From assembly GCA_938002955.1 (NCBI GenBank), contig CALLAA010000071.1, forward strand, positions 1-64,000: a stretch of 64,000 bases of DNA, read 5' to 3'. Below are positions 19,708 to 29,279 of the stretch, in pieces (positions within the stretch are counted from its first letter, which is position 1; each line of letters starts with the position of its first letter). The position numbers were made by a program, and so were the translations under genes. This stretch comes from an uncultured Acidimicrobiales bacterium (GTDB lineage: Bacteria; Actinomycetota; Acidimicrobiia; Acidimicrobiales; SHLQ01). The notes beneath the pieces are model-generated. The model saw nothing but the letters and a program-made list of their open reading frames with translations. It was not told the origin of the DNA and ran no database searches.

Positions 19708-20316
19708 TCACTCGCTGGGGGTATCGGATGGGGGTAGGGGTGCCGCTGCGGCAAGAACGCGATCGATGACTTCGCGCCAGCTATCGGCTTCTGGGAGTTC
19801 TCGTCCAACGAGCTGATTGACCGTCATGCCCATGCCCAGCGCCATCGCGAAACTCGCGATGGCTTTCGTGCTGAGGTTGCGATCGATCTGGCCGTCGTCT
19901 TTGGCTTGTTGGATGTGTTTCGCTATTCGACTCTCGTCGTCCTCGAACGAGCGGCGGATCATGTCGGCCAACTCAGGATCGCGACGGGTGGCCACGATTG
20001 CTTCCATCACGAGCCAATCCGACGACTTCTTCTCGTCGAGAAGATGGGTACCCATCGAGAAGAGCAACGCAGCTCCTCCTTCGGGGGCTTCGGGAAGGAC
20101 GCGTTCGATCTGTGCGATCAGGTGCGTTCCGAGCGCGTCAGCCATGAGATCGGCTTTCCCCCGATATCGACTGTAGATCGCGCCGGTCGTTACCCCGGCC
20201 CGGCGAGCAATTTCGGCCACCTTGGCGCGGTCGTAACCTTCCTCGGCAAAAACCTGTGCAGCTGCAGAGACGAGTTGGTTGCCCAACGGATCCGAGGCAA
20301 AGGTGTCGGTGGTCAC
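19708..20316 (-). CDS. TetR-family transcriptional regulator
   Basis: N-terminal HTH AAQVFAEEGYDRAKVAEIARRAGVTTGAIYSRYRGKADLMADAL. Confidence 0.92.
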   Translation of the reverse strand: MTTDTFASDPLGNQLVSAAAQVFAEEGYDRAKVAEIARRAGVTTGAIYSRYRGKADLMADALGTHLIAQIERVLPEAPEGGAALLFSMGTHLLDEKKSSDWLVMEAIVATRRDPELADMIRRSFEDDESRIAKHIQQAKDDGQIDRNLSTKAIASFAMALGMGMTVNQLVGRELPEADSWREVIDRVLAAAAPLPPSDTPSE

Positions 20317-20331
20317 AGGATGATAATAACG

Positions 20332-20350
20332 GTGATTATCGCATCAGGCA
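20332..20350. promoter_or_regulatory. 19-bp near-palindrome GATAATAACGGTGATTATC, candidate TetR operator
   Basis: 9-bp half-sites match at 8/9 around a central G; 16 bp upstream of the TetR start. Confidence 0.65.
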
Positions 20351-20385
20351 AGGTGCTCGTTACGCGCCCCGAAGAGAACGAACCG

Positions 20386-22203
20386 TTACGCCGTGTGGTC
20401 GATGTCGGCAGTCCAGGCAGCGAAGAGCTCGGCGTACCGTCCACCGGCGAGCACCAACTCGTCATGGCCGCCTTGCTCGATCAACTCGCCATCGCTGAAC
20501 ACCAACACGATGTCGGCCGACTCCGCCGTGGAGAGCCGGTGCGCTATCGACACGATGGTTCGCCCTTCAGCCAGCCGATCGAGCGCACGGGTGAGCTGAA
20601 GATCGGTCTGCGGATCGACCGACGACGTCGCTTCATCGAGAATCAGAATGCCCGGGTCGGCAACCGCAGCGCGTGCGAAGCTGACCAACTGGCGCTCCCC
20701 GACCGACAACGACGAACCGCGTTCGCCAACCGGAGTATCGAGACCGTCCGGCAGTCCGGCAACCCACGCCTCGAGGCTCAACAAGTCGATGGCTTGATCG
20801 ATATCGGCTTGTGTTGCATCGGCGCGCCCAAAGGAGATGTTCTCGCGAATGGTGGCGTCGAAGAGGAACCCGTCTTGGGGCACCATCCGAATCGCACGAT
20901 GTCGGGCGTCGCCGGCAACATCGGTGAGCTCCACCCCGTCGATCATGATCGACCCAGACGTCGGGTCGGCGAGCCTGCACAAAAGCCGAGCAAAGGTGCT
21001 CTTGCCCGAGCCCGTCTCACCAACGATCGCGATTCGCCTCCCGGCGGGAAGCTCGACCGAGACATCTCGCAACACCGGCACACCGTCTCCGTAGTCAAAG
21101 GCGACATGGTTCGCAGCGATCGACAGTGCGCCGGCGGATAACGCAACTCCGGTTTCTGGATCCAGATCTTCGATTGGTTGGTCCAGAAGATCGAGTACCT
21201 TGCGCCAGCCGGCGACAGCCTCTTGAGCAGTATTGATCGTCTCGCCGAGCTCGGCGATCGGCGTGAGCAAGAGCGTGATGAGAAACATGATTGCGACCAG
21301 AGACCCCGAGCTGAGATCGAGCGCCTCGCGCTGGGTGACGCCCACGAGCAACACCGCCGCCAACATGACCGCTCCGACAAGATCGCCAATCACGTACACG
21401 CCCGACATGTACAAGTTGGCCTTCAGACCCTTTTGATACCGGACCTCCGAGACCGTGTCGAGACGCTTCTGCGTCCGATGCTGGGCGTTGTAGGCACGAA
21501 CAACCTCGGCTCCGGTGAGCGACTCGTTAAACGCCCCGAGCAGATTCCCAATGGCCGTGCGGCGTTCATCGTGCGCCAACGCCATCCGAGTTCGCACCCA
21601 GCGCATTGCAACGAACACGGGGAGAAACGACACCAGCGCCAGGAGTGCAAGCTGCCAGGAGTAGACGGCCATCGCCACAAAGATGCACAGGACCACGATT
21701 GGCTCCACAACCCACACGAACAGCCCCCAATCGGTGAACCGCGACAGCGAGTCGACGTCGCTGGTGACCCGGCTGATCATGACGCCCGTGGCCTGCTCGT
21801 TATGGACCGAGAGCGTCTGTCGGTGGACATGATCAAAAGCCAAGACTCGGAGGCGTCGCAGGGAGGCTTCGGCGCGCACGATCATGCGCCGCTTGGCGAT
21901 GAGCGCCAACGCCTCGGTTGCCACCAATACCCCAAAGGCCATGAGCACGAGTCGGAGCACGACGCCCGTATCGACCTCGCCACTCGTCAACCCGCCACGA
22001 TCGAGGGCCAACTGGATGACGATCGGAATCGAAATTTGCCCGATCGCCACTGCGACGCCAATAAGGGCAGTGGCCAGCAGGCCTTGGAGCAGTTCGGGTG
22101 TGGTTTGCAGGCCGCGCCGTAGAACCTGAATCGCGCCGTCGTGAGTCGCTGCGTCAGCGGTATCGACCTCGACGCCTGGGACGGGTGTTTCGAGATCAGC
22201 CAT
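20386..22203 (-). CDS. ABC exporter subunit (TM + NBD fusion), catalytic-Walker B half
   Basis: VGETGSGKST, LSVGERQLVSFARA, ILILDEATSSVD. True start ATG 22203, overlapping the upstream stop. Confidence 0.92.
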   Translation of the reverse strand: MADLETPVPGVEVDTADAATHDGAIQVLRRGLQTTPELLQGLLATALIGVAVAIGQISIPIVIQLALDRGGLTSGEVDTGVVLRLVLMAFGVLVATEALALIAKRRMIVRAEASLRRLRVLAFDHVHRQTLSVHNEQATGVMISRVTSDVDSLSRFTDWGLFVWVVEPIVVLCIFVAMAVYSWQLALLALVSFLPVFVAMRWVRTRMALAHDERRTAIGNLLGAFNESLTGAEVVRAYNAQHRTQKRLDTVSEVRYQKGLKANLYMSGVYVIGDLVGAVMLAAVLLVGVTQREALDLSSGSLVAIMFLITLLLTPIAELGETINTAQEAVAGWRKVLDLLDQPIEDLDPETGVALSAGALSIAANHVAFDYGDGVPVLRDVSVELPAGRRIAIVGETGSGKSTFARLLCRLADPTSGSIMIDGVELTDVAGDARHRAIRMVPQDGFLFDATIRENISFGRADATQADIDQAIDLLSLEAWVAGLPDGLDTPVGERGSSLSVGERQLVSFARAAVADPGILILDEATSSVDPQTDLQLTRALDRLAEGRTIVSIAHRLSTAESADIVLVFSDGELIEQGGHDELVLAGGRYAELFAAWTADIDHTA

Positions 22204-23995
22204 CGCCGGCCTCCGCATAGGCCATGACGAGCTCGCGGTAGTCGTCGTTTTCAAGCAGCTCATCGTGAGATCCGGTGGCGCCGATTCGTCCATCGACGAG
22301 ATGTACGACCCGGTCGGCGAGCGCAATGGTCGCCAACCGGTTCGCAACGATGACCATGGTGGCGTTCGTTGAACTCCGCAGGTGCGACAGGATCTGCTGT
22401 TCGACGACCGTGTCAACAGCCGAGGTCGCATCATCGAGGATCACCAGGCCTGCATCACGGACAAGGGCGCGTGCCAACGCAATTCGCTGTCGCTGACCGC
22501 CCGACACGGTGACGCCACGCTCCCCGATCGGAGTGTCGTAGCTCTGTGCGAGAGACGAAATCCACTCGTCGGCCGCAGCGACCTTCGCCGCCATCACGAC
22601 CGACTCGTGAGACGAATCTCCGTCGAGGTCGATGTTGGACCGAATCGACTCGGCAAAGAGGAACGCCTCTTGAAAGACGTAGGCGATCGCCTCGGCTCGG
22701 TCTGCTGGATGAAAGTCTTGCAGCGCTCGTCCACCGACGATCACGTGGTCATCGACGTCGTCGAGAACCCCAGCGATTGCGGCACACAACGTGCTCTTCC
22801 CAGAGCCGGTCGAACCAACGATCGCGACCATTTCGCCAGGGGCGATGGTCAACGCAATGTCGTCGAGCACGATGTCGTCTGGGGCTGATGCCCAAGCGAA
22901 CGAGACCCCATCAACAACCACTTCCAGGGGTCCCTCAGGGCGCCCGATCTGCTTAGGTACCTCCGGGATCGGCGCTTCGATCACGGGACGAAGGCGATTC
23001 CACGCGACGACCGATGGGATCAGGCTTTCCAACAGGAACCCAAACACCAGCATTGGGATCGCCAGCGCTCCAAACAGGGCAGCGATCTCGACGATGTCCC
23101 CCGGCGACATCGACCCCGACGAGATCCGATTCGCACCGACCAGCAGCACGACGAGAATGCCGACCTGCGGAAGCGAATGCCGAAAGATATCCATCCAGGA
23201 ACGGATGAACCCAACCTGTTGCCGACGTGCCCGAAGGTTGTCCGCAGCGGCGTCGAAGCGCTCGACCTCGGCCTGTCGCCGCCCGAGTGTCTTGACGATA
23301 AGCGCACCTTCGAAACTCTCATGAGCAATGCCAGCCACCGTTGCGACCTCCGCCTGACTCTCGGCCAACGGTTTCTCAACAAAGCGGCTGTACAAGCTGT
23401 TGATCACGGTCATGGCCGGAAACAAGAACAACGCAATCAGCGCAATCCATGGATCGATGATGACAAGCCGGACCCCCGAGAAGATGGCGAGGAACAAAAC
23501 GCCGAAGCTGAACGGCAACGGGTGCAGGGAGTGCGTCAGAACTTTCGCATCCGAATCGACGTGAGCGACCAGCCGGCCCGTCGACGCTCGTCGAAGCCAC
23601 GACATTGGCTGAGACAGATATTGCTGAGCGAGCGCCTGTCGCGTGGAGCGCTCGACGCGTTCGGCGGTCATCCCGGCGAAGTAGCGCCGAGTTACTACAC
23701 CGAGCGATCGCACGATCGCTATCGCGATGATCAGGGCTGCAGCCGTGACCGCCGACGCTCCCGCAATGTCGCCTTCGAAGCTATCGATGACAACTCGGTC
23801 GGTGATCCAGCCCAACGCCGTCGCCGACGCAACCGTACCGGCGGCGAACACCGCTGAACCAATGACCGACGTCGCAAAAGGTGGGATGTGCGGGCGAAGC
23901 AGCGTCCGTACGAGGCGCACTCCGGCTCGTACGGTCGGCTTTGTGTCGTCGACTCCGAGATCGTCATTGGTCGCCACCGCACACCTCCCGTCCAA
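22196..23995 (-). CDS. ABC exporter subunit (TM + NBD fusion), degenerate-Walker B half
   Basis: [37 protein letters not shown] (Asp in place of the catalytic Glu). Confidence 0.92.
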   Translation of the reverse strand: MDGRCAVATNDDLGVDDTKPTVRAGVRLVRTLLRPHIPPFATSVIGSAVFAAGTVASATALGWITDRVVIDSFEGDIAGASAVTAAALIIAIAIVRSLGVVTRRYFAGMTAERVERSTRQALAQQYLSQPMSWLRRASTGRLVAHVDSDAKVLTHSLHPLPFSFGVLFLAIFSGVRLVIIDPWIALIALFLFPAMTVINSLYSRFVEKPLAESQAEVATVAGIAHESFEGALIVKTLGRRQAEVERFDAAADNLRARRQQVGFIRSWMDIFRHSLPQVGILVVLLVGANRISSGSMSPGDIVEIAALFGALAIPMLVFGFLLESLIPSVVAWNRLRPVIEAPIPEVPKQIGRPEGPLEVVVDGVSFAWASAPDDIVLDDIALTIAPGEMVAIVGSTGSGKSTLCAAIAGVLDDVDDHVIVGGRALQDFHPADRAEAIAYVFQEAFLFAESIRSNIDLDGDSSHESVVMAAKVAAADEWISSLAQSYDTPIGERGVTVSGGQRQRIALARALVRDAGLVILDDATSAVDTVVEQQILSHLRSSTNATMVIVANRLATIALADRVVHLVDGRIGATGSHDELLENDDYRELVMAYAEAGDG

Positions 23996-24092
23996 CGCCG
24001 TGGATCAGCCAACCTATCGAGCGATCTCGGCCATTACGTGGCGCTGTGCTGAAGATGCCACCCGACCGAGACGTCGCAGCCACCCTGCCTGC

Positions 24093-24150
24093 GTACCAGG
24101 TACCGTTCGCCGAAAAGGTACCTGGTACCTTTTTGGGAAAAGGTGCCAGG
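24093..24150. repeat. Three-arm palindromic element able to form two alternative hairpins
   Basis: TACCAGGTACC (24093..24103) / GGTACCTGGTA (24117..24127) is a perfect 11-bp inverted repeat; CCTGGTACCTTTT / AAAAGGTGCCAGG pair at 12/13 using the same middle arm. Confidence 0.8.
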
Positions 24151-24201
24151 TTCGTTAAGAAGTCGGGCAACGGCGGGATCGTTGTCGGCCCGAGGCCGGG
24201 T

Positions 24202-25158
24202 TTATGCGCCGCTACGGGCCTTGGGATCGAGTGCGTCGCGCAACCCATCACCGATCAGGTTGACGCTCAGAACCGTCAACGAAAGCAGCAGTCCGGGACC
24301 GATGGTCAGCCAGATGTTCAGGTTGAGGCGAGTGCTCGAGTCGTTGAGCAGACTTCCCCACGTAGGGATGTCGAGTGGGAACCCAAGACCGAGGAACGAC
24401 ACGGCCGACTCGGTGATGATCGCGATCGCGATACCGAGCGAAGCCGCCACGATCACCGGGCTCAACACGTTCGGAAGAATGTGGCTGGTGATGATGCGAA
24501 GCGATCGTGTACCGACACTGCGGCTGGCGAGGATGAACTCCTCTTCCTTTACGGACAGGACTTCGCCCCGAACAATACGGGCGGTCTGCATCCACGATGT
24601 TCCGCCGATGATCGTCACCATCAAGACGAAGATGCCGAGGCTATCGCCCAACCAGTCCTGCATTGGATCTCGGAACAGCACAACGGCGACGAGAAGAATC
24701 GGCAAGATCGGCAGCGCCAAGAAGAGATCCGTCACCCACATCAAGAACCAGTCGAGCCAGCGGAAGTAGCCGGCCAAAGCGCCCACGAGCACGCCAACAA
24801 CGATCGAAATAGCCATGGCGACGAAACCGACCAACAGCGAGATCCGGCCACCGAGAAGAGCCCGGGTGAACGCATCGCGACCGAGTGAGTCAGTACCGAG
24901 CAGGTGGGGCCACCCAGCTGGCTTGTTGCCGTTCTCATAGTCGAGTTCTTCGATGTCGAAGGGCAACAGGTATGGCAGAACGAAGCACGCAAAGATGACC
25001 GAGATCAAGATCACTACGCCGGCCATTGCACCCTTGTGCTTTTTGAACTGGCGCCAAACATCGGCGCGCAAGGAGCGCAGCTCGCCAAGATCGTTGGCGT
25101 CCTCGAGTGCGGACGCCGTCGTTGCCGCTGCGTCGTTCTTTCCAGAAATGTCAGTCAT
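24202..25158 (-). CDS. Peptide ABC transporter permease (OppC/DppC)
   Basis: HLLGTDSLGRDAFTRALLGGRISLLVGFVAM, FILASRSVGTRSLRIITSHILPNVLSPVIVAASLGIAIAIITESAVSFLGLG. Confidence 0.93.
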   Translation of the reverse strand: MTDISGKNDAAATTASALEDANDLGELRSLRADVWRQFKKHKGAMAGVVILISVIFACFVLPYLLPFDIEELDYENGNKPAGWPHLLGTDSLGRDAFTRALLGGRISLLVGFVAMAISIVVGVLVGALAGYFRWLDWFLMWVTDLFLALPILPILLVAVVLFRDPMQDWLGDSLGIFVLMVTIIGGTSWMQTARIVRGEVLSVKEEEFILASRSVGTRSLRIITSHILPNVLSPVIVAASLGIAIAIITESAVSFLGLGFPLDIPTWGSLLNDSSTRLNLNIWLTIGPGLLLSLTVLSVNLIGDGLRDALDPKARSGA

Positions 25159-26236
25159 AGCGAATCCGTGGGTCGAGGATGCCGTACAGGACGTCAGCGA
25201 GGATGTTGAACACCACCACCAGCACAGCAAAGATGAACACGAGCGACTGCACCATCGGGATGTCCGACTGGCGGATCGAGATCAGAAGCAACTGACCCAG
25301 GCCGTTGATGCGGAAGACGTTCTCGGTGATGATCGCGCCAGCGAAGATGCCGGGGATCTGCAGTGCCAGCAGGGTGATCACGGGGATCATGCTGTTGCGA
25401 AGCACATGCTTACTCACGATTGGGAACTCGCCAAGTCCCTTCGATCGTGCGGTGCGAACATAGGACTGATTCAGGTTCTCAAGCACCGAGCCACGGGTGA
25501 AGCGGCCAAAGGACGCCGCATTGAACAGCGTCAGAACCGTCACGGGCATCAGGAGTTGTCGGATCTGCGACCAGATCGATGACAGCGACGTCCACGTAAC
25601 GTCGAGGGTGGTGTCATAGAAGGTGGGCAACCACCCCAATTTGACCGAGAAGAGCCAGATAAAGAGTGGCCCGATGACGAACACGGGAACGCTGTAGCCG
25701 AGCAGCGTAAAGATCGTTCCGATGTTGTCGAAGAGTGAGTACTGCTTATAAGCCTGCAGCGTTCCAACCGGAACGGCGAGCAGGAAACCAAAGAGCAAAC
25801 CGAGGCCGAGCACCCAAACGGTCTGCGGGAGGCGCTGGTAGACGGTGTCCATGGCATCGGAGCGAGAGCTCCAAGAGACGATTCGTTCTCGTCCGGGGCA
25901 TTCACCACCGCCGGAGCCAAGAAGCTCTGCGGCCGCTTCATCGGCACCCGGCAAACAAATGCCGGTGACATGCTCGACGGCGTGGATTGGCTCATTGACC
26001 ATCATGAGCTGTGCCCAGTTCGCCCATTTCTGAAGGAACGGGTCATTTACTCCGAGAGACTCGCGGATCGCTTCGCGGACCTCTGCGGGAACGGTAAGGG
26101 GTACCTGACTTGTTGGGTCGCCGGGAGCAAGCTCCAGCAATCCGAACACGATGATACTGATGACGATGACGGTCGGAACTGCGATCAGCAACCGTCGTAT
26201 GAGATATCTCAGCAAGGCCCTCTCCCTCTTACCCAA
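25151..26236 (-). CDS. Peptide ABC transporter permease (OppB/DppB)
   Basis: RYLIRRLLIAVPTVIVISIIVFGLLELAPGDP, YVRTARSKGLGEFPIVSKHVLRNSMIPVITLLALQ. TTG starts; 26215 is an alternative. Confidence 0.92.
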   Translation of the reverse strand: MGKRERALLRYLIRRLLIAVPTVIVISIIVFGLLELAPGDPTSQVPLTVPAEVREAIRESLGVNDPFLQKWANWAQLMMVNEPIHAVEHVTGICLPGADEAAAELLGSGGGECPGRERIVSWSSRSDAMDTVYQRLPQTVWVLGLGLLFGFLLAVPVGTLQAYKQYSLFDNIGTIFTLLGYSVPVFVIGPLFIWLFSVKLGWLPTFYDTTLDVTWTSLSSIWSQIRQLLMPVTVLTLFNAASFGRFTRGSVLENLNQSYVRTARSKGLGEFPIVSKHVLRNSMIPVITLLALQIPGIFAGAIITENVFRINGLGQLLLISIRQSDIPMVQSLVFIFAVLVVVFNILADVLYGILDPRIRYD

Positions 26237-26252
26237 AAGTGCGTGGCGGCGA

Positions 26253-26302
26253 GGACCCGCCCTCCCGGACCTTCAGAGAGAAGGTCCGGGTCGAGCGGGT
26301 CC
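26253..26302. promoter_or_regulatory. Long nested hairpin between SBP gene and OppB-like gene
   Basis: Outer GGACCCGC/GCGGGTCC (8 bp) and inner CCCGGACCTT/AAGGTCCGGG (10 bp, loop CAGAGAG), all perfect. Confidence 0.85.
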
Positions 26303-26330
26303 CGCCGTCACATCAACAACGAATTACCAA

Positions 26331-28184
26331 TTACTCGGAACGAGTCCAGTCTTCGATGTTGTAGTACTCGCTGTCCCAACCGTTCAGGTCGCCGGTGCCC
26401 TCGATAGCGGTCGAGAATGCCGATGCGTTTGCACGGTGGATGAGTGGGATCACTGCGGTGGTCGACAGGATGTCGTTCATGCCGATCACGAGTTCGTTGA
26501 ACTTCGGATCGTCAAGAGCGGTGGTTGCCGCCTCTGCAGAGAGAGCGTCGAACTCAGCAGAGTTCAGACGTGGGATGTTGTCGCCGCCCCAGCTGTTGCC
26601 AGCGGTTGGAACCTTCTCAGACTCCCAGCCGTTGAGGTAACCAGGTCCGTAAGGGCCAGATGCACCGTTGGTGAACATCTGCATTGGGGTGAAGAACTTC
26701 CAGATGCACACGTCGCTGGCGCAGGTGCCGTCGAAGAACAGCGATGCGTCTTCGTTCAGCATGTTGGCCTTGACGCCGATTGCTTCCCAGTCAGCTGCGA
26801 TGAGCTCCTGGTTGCTCTGACGAACAGCGTTGGTCGAGGTGACGTAGTCGAACTCGAGTGGGCCGTAGCCGTCAGCTTCACGGATGCCGTCACCGTCGGT
26901 GTCGAGGTAACCAAGGCCGTCGAGCAGTGCGTTAGCAGCGTCGGCGTCCTGGGTCAGGCACCAGTCGTTGTTGGTGCTCTGGTCGCCTACTGGCCACATG
27001 TTGCAGGTTGGACGACCCGATGGGCCGTAACCAACAGCGACGAGTGCGTCACGGTTGATCGCAATCGACAGTGCACGGTGCAGGTCTGGGTTGTCAACGA
27101 ACAGTGGGTTCGGGGTTCCTTCGGAAGGAGGATCAGCAAACGGATCGGTCTGGTTCAGGTTGATGTGCTCGACGTTTGCGGTGAACGCAGATGCGAGACG
27201 GCCCTGGCCAGCTGCTTCCATGGAAGCAAGGATTTCCGGAGCAACCTGAAGGTTCCAGGCGTAGTCAGCTTCGCCAACTTCGAGAACCGAACGAGCTGCA
27301 GACTCAGCGTCGCCGCCACCCTTGATGGTGACGGTGCCAAATGCTGGCTTGCCCTCGGCAACGCCGCGGTAGTTCTCGTTCATTGCGTAGGAGACGGTGT
27401 CTTCTGGACGCAGCTCGGTGACCATGTATGGACCGGTACCGACGGGAGCGAAGTTCTGATCGGAGCAGGACTTTGCAGCCTCACCAACGCAGTCAGCGAA
27501 CTGAGCGCGCTGAATGATTGGGCTGGTGTAGGAGACGAATGCCTCGAATGGGAAAGGCTGTGGCTCGTTGAAGGTAACGGTGACTTCGAAGTCGCCGTTT
27601 GCTTCGACGTTTGCGACCTTGGTGAAGGCCTGAACTGAACAACCGGTTGCTTCATCGGAGCAGTACTCGTAGGTGAAGACAACGTCGTCCGAGGTGAACG
27701 GCGTGCCATCAGCCCACATGACATCGTCACGAAGCGTCCAGGTGATCGAGAGACCATCGTCAGCAATGCCGTTGCCCGAGGTTGGGATCTCTGCGGCGAG
27801 CGCTGGGATCAGGCCACCGTTCGGGTCGTACTCGGCGAGTGGCTCAAGTACGAGCGACGACGCAAGGAGGTCCTTGGTGCCGTTCGAGAGGAGACCGTTG
27901 GCCTGTGACGGAGCCTGCCACTGGAGAAGCAGAAGGTCGCCTTGAGAACCGGCACCGTCTGGTGCTGGCGCAGGCTCTTCTTCCATGGCGTCGTCTTCGC
28001 CGCCATCTTCTTCCATAGCGTCGTCTTCGCCACTGTCATCTTCCATGGCATCTTCGGTGCCATCGTCGGTTTCAGTAGTCGCACCATCATCGGTGCTCGC
28101 TGCATCGTCACTGTCGCTGCCGCAAGCAGCTGCGACGAGCGTCAGGATTGCCAAAATGGCAATCAATTTCTTCCACTGTTTCAT
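26331..28184 (-). CDS. Peptide ABC transporter substrate-binding lipoprotein (OppA/DppA, SBP_bac_5)
   Basis: MKQWKKLIAILAILTLVAAACGSDSDD lipobox, SBP5 body (LEPLAEYDPNGGLIPALAAEIP...WTLRDDVMWADGTPFTSDDVVFTYE). Confidence 0.93.
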   Translation of the reverse strand: MKQWKKLIAILAILTLVAAACGSDSDDAASTDDGATTETDDGTEDAMEDDSGEDDAMEEDGGEDDAMEEEPAPAPDGAGSQGDLLLLQWQAPSQANGLLSNGTKDLLASSLVLEPLAEYDPNGGLIPALAAEIPTSGNGIADDGLSITWTLRDDVMWADGTPFTSDDVVFTYEYCSDEATGCSVQAFTKVANVEANGDFEVTVTFNEPQPFPFEAFVSYTSPIIQRAQFADCVGEAAKSCSDQNFAPVGTGPYMVTELRPEDTVSYAMNENYRGVAEGKPAFGTVTIKGGGDAESAARSVLEVGEADYAWNLQVAPEILASMEAAGQGRLASAFTANVEHINLNQTDPFADPPSEGTPNPLFVDNPDLHRALSIAINRDALVAVGYGPSGRPTCNMWPVGDQSTNNDWCLTQDADAANALLDGLGYLDTDGDGIREADGYGPLEFDYVTSTNAVRQSNQELIAADWEAIGVKANMLNEDASLFFDGTCASDVCIWKFFTPMQMFTNGASGPYGPGYLNGWESEKVPTAGNSWGGDNIPRLNSAEFDALSAEAATTALDDPKFNELVIGMNDILSTTAVIPLIHRANASAFSTAIEGTGDLNGWDSEYYNIEDWTRSE

Positions 28185-28235
28185 TTTTCCCTCCGGTGGC
28201 CAGTCCCCTGGCCGTTGGTTGTACACGTGATGGTT

Positions 28236-29279
28236 TTATCCACCAGCGTTCTGTTGTTGATCTGCGTAGTGACACGCAACCCATTGCCCCGCACGTACTT
28301 CACGGAACTCCGGTTCTTCAGATTCGCACCGCTCCGTCGCAATTGGGCATCGGGTGCGAAACCGACATCCGCTCGGCGGATTCGATGGGCTTGGAATGTC
28401 GCCCTCGAGAATCACGCGCTCGCGCGATCGTTCAACGATCGGATCTGGCACGGGTACCGCCGACTGCAACGCCTGTGTGTAGGGGTGCAGTGGACGGTCG
28501 TACAGATCGTCGACCTCCGCCAATTCAACGATTTTTCCGAGATACATCACCGCAACCCGGTCCGCCATATGGCGCACCATGCTGAGGTCGTGGGAGATGA
28601 ACAGGTATGTCAGACCGAGCTCTTCTTGGAGCTCGAGCAGCAGGTTCACAACCTGCGCTTGGATCGACACATCGAGCGCCGCAATGGGTTCGTCGCAAAC
28701 AATAAAATCTGGATTGAGCGCAATCGCACGGGCGATACCGATGCGCTGACGCTGTCCGCCACTGAATTCGTGTGGGTAACGGTTTGCGTGTTCGGGGGCG
28801 AGACCCACGAGTTTGAGCAGTTCGTGAATTCGAGCTTCGCGGTCGGCCGACAGCATCTTTTCGTGCTCTCGAAGTGGCTCACCAACAATGGATGCAACGG
28901 TCATACGTGGGTTTAGACAGGCATGTGGATCTTGGAAGATCGTCTGCATGCGGGGACGGAGCGCTCGCAGATCCGAGTTGCTCAACGCCAGCACGTTATT
29001 TCCGGCAAAGTCGATGTCTCCACCGGTGGCAATGTCGAGCTGCAAGATGACCCGGCCGGTCGTGGTCTTGCCCGATCCGCTCTCACCGACCAAGCCCAAC
29101 GTTTCACCGCGGTAGATGTCGAAGGTGACGTCGTCGACGGCCTTCACGACACCGACCTTGCGCTTCAACAGCCCGGCTCGGACGGGGAAGTGACGCTGGA
29201 GGTCTTTGACCGTCACCAGAACCTCTTTGGGTTCTCCGGCGTTCGATGCGGCGGCGTCCTGGGTCATCTCCGCGGTCAT
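28236..29279 (-). CDS. Peptide ABC transporter ATP-binding protein (OppF/DppF)
   Basis: [53 protein letters not shown]-terminal oligopeptide motif [15 protein letters not shown]. Confidence 0.93.
   Translation of the reverse strand: MTAEMTQDAAASNAGEPKEVLVTVKDLQRHFPVRAGLLKRKVGVVKAVDDVTFDIYRGETLGLVGESGSGKTTTGRVILQLDIATGGDIDFAGNNVLALSNSDLRALRPRMQTIFQDPHACLNPRMTVASIVGEPLREHEKMLSADREARIHELLKLVGLAPEHANRYPHEFSGGQRQRIGIARAIALNPDFIVCDEPIAALDVSIQAQVVNLLLELQEELGLTYLFISHDLSMVRHMADRVAVMYLGKIVELAEVDDLYDRPLHPYTQALQSAVPVPDPIVERSRERVILEGDIPSPSNPPSGCRFRTRCPIATERCESEEPEFREVRAGQWVACHYADQQQNAGG

Noticed and set aside
19906-22122. Long plus-strand ORFs (411 aa and 314 aa) across the TetR and ABC exporter genes
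   Set aside because: Antisense shadows of well-supported genes.
24202-24230. CGGCC-TCG-GGCCG hairpin after the OppC stop as an intrinsic terminator
   Set aside because: Short stem and no T-run; not enough to call.
26151-27638. 495-aa plus-strand ORF antisense to the peptide SBP gene
   Set aside because: Shadow ORF from high-GC codon bias; opposite strand encodes a clear SBP_bac_5 lipoprotein and the antisense product has no domain-like pattern.
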